62,019 nt of DNA from Anaerolineales bacterium (lineage in GTDB: Bacteria; Chloroflexota; Anaerolineae; Anaerolineales; Villigracilaceae): positions 1 through 62,019 of the forward strand of contig JAFGCG010000194.1 of NCBI GenBank assembly GCA_016932715.1, in the 5' to 3' direction. This document shows, piece by piece, positions 33,946 through 40,336 of this stretch. Every line of letters begins with the position of its first letter. The stretch's first letter is position 1. A model generated the notes under the pieces. The model made no database searches. It saw nothing but the letters and a program-made list of their open reading frames with translations, and was not told where the DNA came from. A program made the translations under genes and the position numbers.

Positions 33946-34329
33946 TCAAAACAACGTTTCCTGCTTCGGCTCATCCTCCTCACCGAGACCCTTCCAGCCA
34001 TATTTCTTCAAATCGATCTTGTCTTTCACAAATTCAACCCCCTCCTCCTCCAGAAGTTCGCGCTGACGCGCTGCGCCGGGACGCGCGCTGATCCTGCCCT
34101 GCGAATTGATGACGCGCTGCCACGGCACATCGTCAGGGCAGGCTGCCATTGCGCCGCCCACCCAGCGCGGGCTGAACGCTTTATAGCTGTCAAACTCCAC
34201 ACCCACAGGCGGGGGAATCATCAGCGCGATCTGTCCGTATGTCGCGACCCTGCCGCGGGGAATCTGGCGTACAAGCTGCCAGACCTGTTCGTAATAAGCC
34301 TGCTGATTGGGAGGAGAGGAGAAGCGCAT
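33946..34329 (-). CDS. Alkyltransferase-like protein (MGMT-type DNA-binding domain)
   Basis: 127 aa from ATG 34329. The DNA-binding domain of O6-methylguanine methyltransferases is recognisable: IPRGRVATYGQIALM and VGGAMAACPDD. The acceptor Cys of PCHRV is Trp here (VPWQRVINSQGRIS), so it cannot accept alkyl groups and belongs to the ATL group, which flags damage for nucleotide excision repair. A start at 34383 is rejected because it lies in array H. Confidence 0.88.
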   Translation of the reverse strand: MRFSSPPNQQAYYEQVWQLVRQIPRGRVATYGQIALMIPPPVGVEFDSYKAFSPRWVGGAMAACPDDVPWQRVINSQGRISARPGAARQRELLEEEGVEFVKDKIDLKKYGWKGLGEEDEPKQETLF

Positions 34330-34341
34330 AGTTACCTTTCT

Positions 34342-34404
34342 GACGATAGACGATGGACCATGGACGATAAAACCGTGGTCCATTGTCTATGGTCCATCGT
34401 CTAT
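34342..34404. repeat. Short-period array H, GACGATG heptads with inverted arm
   Basis: Four phased heptads GACGATA/GACGATG/GACCATG/GACGATA (34342-34369) and, after 7 nt, four phased inverted heptads GGTCCAT/TGTCTAT/GGTCCAT/CGTCTAT (34377-34404). The right end covers the stop codon of the gene at 34401. Confidence 0.85.
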
Positions 34405-34679
34405 TCCACAAACGTTCCACCGTGAGCCTGCTGCTCGATCAATTTACGCTCGGAAGTGAACTTCATTTCCACTTCGACCTGCTGGAAACAGCGATTGGCT
34501 CCTATTAGTCCTTTGCGGACAAGGTAGCTATCACCTTCATCGCTGAGACTGAGGTCGTTGTCCAGATCCACGCGGCCCTGGATGATCTCGCCGCAGCGAT
34601 TGCACTTTACGTTGAAGACGTAATATCGTTTTTCGGGTTTGGCGGACATGCCGCCGAAGAGATTTTTGAGGAAGCCCAT
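34401..34679 (-). CDS. Small protein with CxxC pair, unknown function
   Basis: 92 aa from ATG 34679, fixed by GGAAAGGAG 4-6 nt upstream. YYVFNVKCNRCGEIIQGRVD has a CxxC that could bind zinc with another Cys (NRCFQQVEVEM). The rest is beta-strand-like, with a short Gly-rich start (FLKNLFGGM). It resembles zinc-ribbon-like small proteins in Chloroflexota. The function is not known. Confidence 0.65.
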   Translation of the reverse strand: MGFLKNLFGGMSAKPEKRYYVFNVKCNRCGEIIQGRVDLDNDLSLSDEGDSYLVRKGLIGANRCFQQVEVEMKFTSERKLIEQQAHGGTFVE

Positions 34680-34694
34680 GGTACTCCTTTCCAT

Positions 34695-35912
34695 TTACGG
34701 TTCGGCCAGCCATGCTAACCGATGTTGATATTGCCCGGATATAAGTTTGTACGCGCGTAGTTGTTGCGTATCGATCAACAAATCAAGCTGATCAAAATAC
34801 GACCTGTCTGCTTCTTGTACCACAAAACGCCCATCTGGTGACCAGACCGCGTTTTCCCAATAATCGAATTCATCGCCGCACAATTTTCTGATTTCCAATT
34901 GCTCGATGTCAAAGAGGAACCATTTTCCTGACCAGTGGCTTGTGAAAACGAGTTTTTGACCGTCGGGTGACAATTTGGGATCGTCGAATCGATTGATCCC
35001 AAAGTCGTTTACATTAAGCTCGATGACCTGTTGATCTTTGGTAATTATATTCAGCAAATCCCCCAAATTAATTACCAGCGTGGATCCATCCTTTGACCAA
35101 CCAAAATGCGAATCGGTTAGATATTCATTTCCTTTGTAGATTATATGCCCTGTCGGAAGGTATCTCAATTCGAAGCTGGAATAGTCAGGTTTGATCAATA
35201 TGTGATCCAGGCTTGGGCTGTAAAAAGGTCCATCAATACCGTAAGGATCGTAACCAAAATTGTTGAGCCAGGATGGTTTGGGAAGCCTTTCCCATCTGCC
35301 GACAAATGGCTCAAGAATAAGAATCTCCTTTTTGCCCGTGAGAATTGCAATGTGCTGGTTATCCGTCCACCCGATTAACCACTGCCAGTCTATGATCCAA
35401 TAATCCATTGATAATGAATGCCCGGAGGAACTAATGACTCTCAGGATACGGCTTTTAGTATGTTTCCCTGTATCATCCAGGTAGGAATCGATGTAGGCAA
35501 GATATCTTCCATCCGGCGAGACAGCCATATCGCCTTTGCTCGTGGAGAATATTCCGCCTCCTTTCAGCGGAACCCCATATGCTGTACGGCCATCCATGGT
35601 TTCCAAATAGGGTCTGCCACTGTTACGAACCCAAATGCCGGAAAGATTTAGGTCACTCGGCATTGTTTCTTCCACGGGGATGCACTGTTCCAGGGATAAG
35701 TCGATGGTTGCTTGTGGAGTCGGCGTGGAAATGCTCTCCACGGTTGGCAGAGGCGCAGGCGTGTCCGTGAGAACGGGCAATGGCGCGGGCGGCGGAATCG
35801 TTACCAGGGGTTGGTCAAGCCTCTCTATGGTTAGGGTGCAACTCGAAACAAGCGATATCAAAATAGTCCATAGAAAGAGATGCGTGCTGATACGCTTGTT
35901 GTGCAATTTCAT
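34695..35912 (-). CDS. Lipoprotein with WD40/TolB-like (PD40) propeller
   Basis: 405 aa from ATG 35912, with GGAGGAC upstream; a start at 35978 is less likely. The signal ends LISLVSSC (lipobox), followed by a Thr/Pro linker and a propeller: VSPDGRYLAYID, LSPDGQKLVFTS and WSPDGRFVVQEA are TolB-type PD40 repeats. Its likely role is extracellular binding. A similar lipoprotein is at 38402. Confidence 0.78.
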   Translation of the reverse strand: MKLHNKRISTHLFLWTILISLVSSCTLTIERLDQPLVTIPPPAPLPVLTDTPAPLPTVESISTPTPQATIDLSLEQCIPVEETMPSDLNLSGIWVRNSGRPYLETMDGRTAYGVPLKGGGIFSTSKGDMAVSPDGRYLAYIDSYLDDTGKHTKSRILRVISSSGHSLSMDYWIIDWQWLIGWTDNQHIAILTGKKEILILEPFVGRWERLPKPSWLNNFGYDPYGIDGPFYSPSLDHILIKPDYSSFELRYLPTGHIIYKGNEYLTDSHFGWSKDGSTLVINLGDLLNIITKDQQVIELNVNDFGINRFDDPKLSPDGQKLVFTSHWSGKWFLFDIEQLEIRKLCGDEFDYWENAVWSPDGRFVVQEADRSYFDQLDLLIDTQQLRAYKLISGQYQHRLAWLAEP

Positions 35913-36009
35913 GTGTCCTCCGTCAGAAGAAAGCATCTTACACACTTCTAAACGGATAAAAGTCCATAGCAGTTCCAAATGATGGATCAGAGATTGCTTC
36001 GCGGAGTTT

Positions 36010-36029
36010 ACACTGAGCCTGTCGAAGTG
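36010..36029. repeat. CACTGAGCCTGTCGAAGTG-type palindrome
   Basis: CACTGAGC-CTG-TCGAAGTG is a member of the CGCTGAGCG/CGAAGCG repeat type that is very common in bacterial intergenic regions. It is a single half-element here. Confidence 0.6.
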
Positions 36030-36041
36030 CTCGCAACGATA

Positions 36042-37034
36042 TTATTGCTTTAGTATTTCTTCTATTTTATTCAACTCTTCAGCGCTGAAATCCAAGTTGT
36101 TCAGCGCGGCGAGGTTGTCTTCGAGTTGTTGGACGCTGCTTGCGCCGATCAGAGCCGACGTGATGGCCGGCTTGCGCAGCACCCAGGCGATTGCCATCTG
36201 CGCCAGGGATTGTCCGCGCTGCTTTGCCAGTTCGTTGAGTTTTTTAACCCTGGGTAAATTTGCTTCCACATCCTTGGACGTCAGCCAGACGCGCTCCGTT
36301 TTGGTGGCGCGCGCCCCGGCGGGGATCCCGTTCAGGTAACGGTCGGTCAGCTGTCCCTGCGCGAGAGGCGAGAAGACGATACAGCCGATGCCCTCCTCGA
36401 GCAGGACATCCAGCAAGCCCTCCTCCACCCAGCGATTGAACATGTTGTAGGACGGCTGATGGATGAGACAGGGAGTCCCCAACTCCTGCAGGATTTCGGC
36501 CGCGCGTTCGGTCTGCTCCGGATTGTAGTTGGAGATGCCCACGTAGAGGGCTTTGCCCTGCCTGACGGCGGAGGCGAGCGCGCCCATGGTTTCTTCGAGC
36601 GGCGTATCAGGGTCGAAACGATGACTGTAGAAGATGTCGACGTACTCGAGCCCCATGCGCCTGAGGGAGGCATTCAGGCTGGCGAGCAGATACTTGCGCG
36701 ACCCCCATTCGCCATAGGGACCGGGCCACATGTCGTAGCCAGCCTTGGTAGAGATGATCAGTTCGTCGCGATAGGGATGGAGATCCTGTTTGAACAGTGT
36801 CCCGAAGGTTTCCTCCGCAGAGCCGGGCGGCGGACCGTAGTTGTTGGCGAGGTCGAAATGCGTGACGCCGAGATCGAAGGCGCGCCGGGCGAGGAGGCGT
36901 CCGTTTTCGAGGGGGTCGCGTCCGCCGAAGTTGTACCACCAGCCAAGCGAAATGGCCGGGAGTTTGAGCCCGCTCTGTCCAACGCGGTTGTAGCGCATGG
37001 AACTGTAACGGGAGTCTGAGGCAAGGTAAGGCAT
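36042..37034 (-). CDS. Aldo/keto reductase (YghZ-like)
   Basis: 330 aa. The TIM barrel has catalytic Tyr in FDLANNYGPPPGSAEE, Lys in ISTKAGYDM and His in YSHRFDPDTP. The start YNRVGQSGLKLPAISLGWW and MWPGPYGEWGSRKYL are typical of the YghZ/Gpr group (L-glyceraldehyde-3-phosphate and aldehyde reduction with NADPH). It is preceded by AAAGGA and forms an operon-like pair with the DDN-type gene upstream (3 nt gap). Confidence 0.9.
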   Translation of the reverse strand: MPYLASDSRYSSMRYNRVGQSGLKLPAISLGWWYNFGGRDPLENGRLLARRAFDLGVTHFDLANNYGPPPGSAEETFGTLFKQDLHPYRDELIISTKAGYDMWPGPYGEWGSRKYLLASLNASLRRMGLEYVDIFYSHRFDPDTPLEETMGALASAVRQGKALYVGISNYNPEQTERAAEILQELGTPCLIHQPSYNMFNRWVEEGLLDVLLEEGIGCIVFSPLAQGQLTDRYLNGIPAGARATKTERVWLTSKDVEANLPRVKKLNELAKQRGQSLAQMAIAWVLRKPAITSALIGASSVQQLEDNLAALNNLDFSAEELNKIEEILKQ

Positions 37035-37037
37035 TAG

Positions 37038-37538
37038 TTATTCCTTTGGCAATTTGAAATGGACAAGTCGATACTCTTTCGTTGCCTTGTCCAATTCTTC
37101 ATCGTTCGCTTTCCTGGGATCGAGCCCGCCGAACGTGGAAGCGGCAAATCCTGAGGCGATGAGCACCTGTCGCAGCAGGAACAGACGCTGCGACGAATCA
37201 GAGATATCTTCCGCACAGGCGAGGCGCTTGCCTTCGGGGAGCCATAGTTCCACCTGCGGGTTGACAAGCATATTGCGGTACCAGTCGGAAATGGAGCCGA
37301 AACCGGCCGTGCAATAGATCTCGCCGTCCACAGGTGCGTAATTGACGGGCGTGAGATATTCCTTGCCGCTCTTGCGTCCGCGGTGTTTGATGACCATGAT
37401 GCGGCCAATCCCGGCGGGCCAAAAATTGATCATCCTTCCCATTCCAATCTTCCACATGAAGACCATGAAACGGTTCATGGTATGAAAGAATTTTCGCAGA
37501 GAGTTCATCTGCTGTGGTGCAGCTTTCGTAGTACCCAT
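37038..37538 (-). CDS. DDN-type deazaflavin (F420)-dependent nitroreductase-family protein
   Basis: 166 aa from ATG 37538 with GGGAGG 4 nt upstream. RGRKSGKEYLTPVNYAPVDG and DWYRNMLVNPQVELWL are the family signature of split-barrel F420-binding proteins related to Ddn. It reduces quinones or xenobiotics with F420H2 in known members; the substrate is unknown here. It is the second probable F420 user in the window. Confidence 0.8.
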   Translation of the reverse strand: MGTTKAAPQQMNSLRKFFHTMNRFMVFMWKIGMGRMINFWPAGIGRIMVIKHRGRKSGKEYLTPVNYAPVDGEIYCTAGFGSISDWYRNMLVNPQVELWLPEGKRLACAEDISDSSQRLFLLRQVLIASGFAASTFGGLDPRKANDEELDKATKEYRLVHFKLPKE

Positions 37539-37550
37539 GTTGCCTCCCGC

Positions 37551-37575
37551 GGACACGGCACGCCGTGTCCCTATA
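37551..37575. repeat. Single-hairpin variant of the TAGGG(G)CACGGC family
   Basis: GGACACGGC-ACG-CCGTGTCC, flanked by CTAT, is similar to the second hairpin of the holA repeat (GGGCACGGC...). It lies between surE and the DDN-type gene. Confidence 0.6.
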
Positions 37576-38341
37576 TCTTCCACTCCCAACTTTTCAACAC
37601 ATCCAGGGCTTTGTAATGAGTCAGATCGAGTTGGAGTGGCGTGACAGATACGTATCCCGCCAGCAGTGCGCCGACATCCGTACCTTCTTCGTCCACGCCG
37701 GTCGGCGCTTCCCCGCCGATCCAGTAGTAGGGGCGGCCGCGCGGATCGACGCGGCGATCCAGGGCATCGCGGTAGACGCGCAGCCCCTGGCGCGTCACGG
37801 TGATGCCTTGCATGGCTTCCAAACTCAAATAAGGAATGTTGACATTCAATACGACGCCCTCTGACAAATCTCCTTCGAGGACTTTTTGTGCCACTCGTCT
37901 GGCAGCTTGCGCGGCCGGACCATAATCCGTGGGGATGTTCGCAGGTTTGTCCTGCGACGCCAGGGAAAACGCAATGCCCGGCACGCCTGCAATGACCGCT
38001 TCCATGGCGGCTGTCACAGTGCCCGAATAGGTCACGTCGTAGCCGATATTGGAGTAGGGGTTGATGCCCGAAACGACAAGATCAACTTTATCCACAAAGC
38101 CGAGCAGGGGCAGTGCGACGCAATCCGAGGGCGCGCCGTCTGAGGTAAAGGCAGTGGTGCCATCTGCCAGCAGCGTTTCATGGACGCGCAGAGGGCGTTC
38201 GAGCGTTTTCACATGCCCCGAAGCGGACCAGTTACGGTCGGGCGCGAAGACCGTCACCTGGCCGAGCTGTCGCATCGCCTGGGCAAGGGCAAGGATCCCG
38301 GGGGCTTGAACGCCGTCATCGTTGGTAACAAGAATATGCAT
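37571..38341 (-). CDS. surE: 5'/3'-nucleotidase SurE
   Basis: 256 aa. The start MHILVTNDDGVQAPGILALA has the metal-binding DD, followed by RNWSASGHV, and VVSGINPYSNIGYDVTYSG, the family signature, with TAAMEA. It dephosphorylates nucleoside monophosphates and short polyphosphates. Length is normal. Its last codons abut the small palindrome repeat. Confidence 0.94.
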   Translation of the reverse strand: MHILVTNDDGVQAPGILALAQAMRQLGQVTVFAPDRNWSASGHVKTLERPLRVHETLLADGTTAFTSDGAPSDCVALPLLGFVDKVDLVVSGINPYSNIGYDVTYSGTVTAAMEAVIAGVPGIAFSLASQDKPANIPTDYGPAAQAARRVAQKVLEGDLSEGVVLNVNIPYLSLEAMQGITVTRQGLRVYRDALDRRVDPRGRPYYWIGGEAPTGVDEEGTDVGALLAGYVSVTPLQLDLTHYKALDVLKSWEWKI

Positions 38342-38401
38342 GAGCCGATTTCCGATTTTGGATTTGCAATTTGATTATAACCCGCCTGTATAATATCCTT
38401 T

Positions 38402-39487
38402 ATGCGCCGCGGACTGACTACTGCCCACTGCTTACTGATCACTGCCTACTGCTTACTGGTTACTGCCCTCACATCCTGTGCCACCCCAACGCCGTATTCT
38501 CCTTCTGAAACTGCATTTTATGTTTACCGCCTCAACCCTCCTGCCTTTGTAGGATTTTCTGCAGACTTTCAGCCGGTCAACGAAATCCTATTTACCATCC
38601 CTCCCGGCTGCGGACTGTTCAACGTCTTTCCTGCGCCCATTGGACGGCTGCTGCTGATCGAGCTGAGCTGCCCCAATGGCCAGACGGTCCTTCTTCTGGA
38701 TGTGGAGACCGATTCTGCAACCCAGCCCATCACCGACTCTGATAGTCACTTCCTGGCATGGACTCCGGACGGCAAGGCTGCCTATCTCAAAGTGGATTCG
38801 CTGGGGAGCCCTCACATCGTGCGCGTTTTTGCGGATAGCAGGCAGGATTCCATTGCGGTGATCGAATTCACCTACGATCTCGCGCCTTCCCCACGAGATG
38901 GGGAATTTACCTTTACATTTTCCCGGGGACTGGGTCATGGGAGTGAACTCTGGCTTGCAAAGCGCGACGGGAAGGTTGTCGAGCCCTTGTACTCCGATCG
39001 GTTCAACTACATTTCTTTTGCACGCTTTTCGCCTGACGGGAGCCAGATTGCCCTCGTCAAAATCCCTGATACGCAGACTCCGTTCACGGTGGGCGAATTG
39101 TGGGTGATGAGCGCTGACGGCTCGGACCCGCGCAAACTTGCGGAGGCGGATGCCGGTCACGGCTATGCCGCGAACTGGTCGCCCGACGGGAAACAGATCG
39201 CGTTCGTCGTCCGCGCGAATCCGGACGATGCACGCGCCGACCAGTCGAGCGAGGCGTTGATCAGCAACATCTACATTGTCGAGGTGGAGAGCGGCGCGTT
39301 GACACAAGTCACAGATCTTGAGAACGGGCGCGCCGAGACCCCGTTCTGGTCGCCTGCCGGGAACACTTTGGCATTCAACGTGGTCATAAATGATAGAATG
39401 AAAGTGCGCATCGCGGATCTGGCAACGGGGGGGATTCGGTCTCTCATAACGGAATCAACCTGTTGTCCCGCGTGGCTGCGAAAGTAA
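38402..39487 (+). CDS. Lipoprotein with TolB-like PD40 propeller and array-encoded signal peptide
   Basis: 361 aa. The signal peptide (about 2-25) ends LVTALTSC, a lipobox. Its bases (38413-38468) are eight exactly phased ACTGNNN heptads, so 21 bp (three units) give a 7-residue periodicity: TTAHCLL/ITAYCLL/VTALTSC. The mature part is a propeller with FSPDGSQIALVK, WSPDGKQIAFVV and WSPAGNTLAFNV. TATAAT ends 7 nt before the ATG with no ribosome site, suggesting a leaderless message. The role is unknown; surface binding is likely. Confidence 0.82.
   Translation: MRRGLTTAHCLLITAYCLLVTALTSCATPTPYSPSETAFYVYRLNPPAFVGFSADFQPVNEILFTIPPGCGLFNVFPAPIGRLLLIELSCPNGQTVLLLDVETDSATQPITDSDSHFLAWTPDGKAAYLKVDSLGSPHIVRVFADSRQDSIAVIEFTYDLAPSPRDGEFTFTFSRGLGHGSELWLAKRDGKVVEPLYSDRFNYISFARFSPDGSQIALVKIPDTQTPFTVGELWVMSADGSDPRKLAEADAGHGYAANWSPDGKQIAFVVRANPDDARADQSSEALISNIYIVEVESGALTQVTDLENGRAETPFWSPAGNTLAFNVVINDRMKVRIADLATGGIRSLITESTCCPAWLRK
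38413..38468. repeat. Short-period array I, 8 phased ACTGNNN heptads inside a signal peptide
   Basis: Eight ACTG-headed units in exact 7-bp phase, with third-to-last bases variable. It is entirely in coding sequence. It shares the 22-nt segment 38424-38445 with array A at 8224-8245. Confidence 0.92.
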
Positions 39488-39554
39488 TCCACCAATCCAC
39501 ACTAATCCGCGCGAATGGAAAAGCGATTAGTGAAGATTAGCGAGGATTAGTGGA
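39486..39554. repeat. Short-period array J, GATTAGTGGA decads with inverted arm
   Basis: Three decads GATTAGTGAA, GATTAGCGAG and GATTAGTGGA are in exact 10-bp phase (39525-39554). Upstream the inverse (AATCCACCAATCCACACTAATC) forms the left arm. It begins at the stop of the PD40 lipoprotein gene and ends 20 nt before the next gene. Confidence 0.85.
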
Positions 39555-39574
39555 TAACTCGAAAGTGAGTCTGC

Positions 39575-40270
39575 ATGATTCGGCGAATCATATTCATCCT
39601 GATCTTAGCGTTGGTCCTGACAGCTTGCGGCGCGCCTGCAACGGTCCAGGCTCCTGCGACACACGCTCCGGCGGCAACGGAGACGCCGGCAACCGAAGCT
39701 CCTGCTGCAACGGAAGCACCGGCAACCGAGCCGCCGGCGTTCCAGCCATTGGAAACACAGGCCGCCGAACCACTTGTCCCGGAGCCGGCCCTTCAAACCG
39801 ACATACCCTTACCGACGCTGGATTTGCCAACCGAGGCCGTCAATGCTCCTGCGCAAATGGTCTGGGACGGGGTGCCGACCTATCTCGGCGAATCGACGCC
39901 AGGTTTTTCGTTCCGCGTGACTTACGACTCTGATCTTTGGGCGTTGACGAACGACCAGTTCGGTTTCCCTGCGCTGGCTCATCGCCAGGTTCCCGCCTGC
40001 GTGATCTCGGTCACGTCGGGCCGTGGTCTGCCCGGCAATATGAATGTCGAGCATGATGTTTTATATGTTGGAAACATTCGCTTCGATGTCGGCAAGGTAT
40101 ATGAGAATGGAGATTTGAAGTTCGTCACCTACACAGGCGGTGATGGGACGGTCATTACCGGCTTCCAGGTGAGCTTCGAAAAACTGGTGGATGAATGTCT
40201 CCTGGATGCGGAAACGGTTCTTTCCACGCTCGGGTCTGTTCCCGTTTCACAAGCCACACCGCAGCCTTGA
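39575..40270 (+). CDS. Thr/Pro/Ala-rich lipoprotein
   Basis: 231 aa. The signal ends LALVLTACGAP (lipobox). A low-complexity linker follows (about 25-85) with repeated ATEAPA/ATEPPA units, then a globular domain of about 120 residues. That domain has GFSFRVTYDSDLWALTNDQF and ACVISVTSGRGLPGN, resembling small PsbP-like or DUF-type extracellular domains. No catalytic motif is seen. The function is unknown. Confidence 0.75.
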   Translation: MIRRIIFILILALVLTACGAPATVQAPATHAPAATETPATEAPAATEAPATEPPAFQPLETQAAEPLVPEPALQTDIPLPTLDLPTEAVNAPAQMVWDGVPTYLGESTPGFSFRVTYDSDLWALTNDQFGFPALAHRQVPACVISVTSGRGLPGNMNVEHDVLYVGNIRFDVGKVYENGDLKFVTYTGGDGTVITGFQVSFEKLVDECLLDAETVLSTLGSVPVSQATPQP

Positions 40271-40280
40271 TAAAATAGCC

Positions 40281-40329
40281 TATCGCGTATCGCCTATCGC
40301 GATGCGCGATAGACGATACGCGATAGGGA
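40281..40329. repeat. Short-period array K, 7 phased heptads TATCGCG / ATACGCG
   Basis: TATCGCG, TATCGCC, TATCGCG, then ATGCGCG, ATAGACG, ATACGCG, ATAGGGA, all in one 7-bp phase. The two halves are inverted complements. It lies directly upstream of the M23 gene start and provides its probable ribosome site (AGGGA). Confidence 0.88.
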
Positions 40330-40336
40330 TACCTCA

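Noticed and set aside
34342..34404. Attachment site or terminator in the two-arm array H
   Set aside because: The arms are made of phased heptads with mismatches and no T-run; the same design recurs at other loci, so it is better explained as an array.
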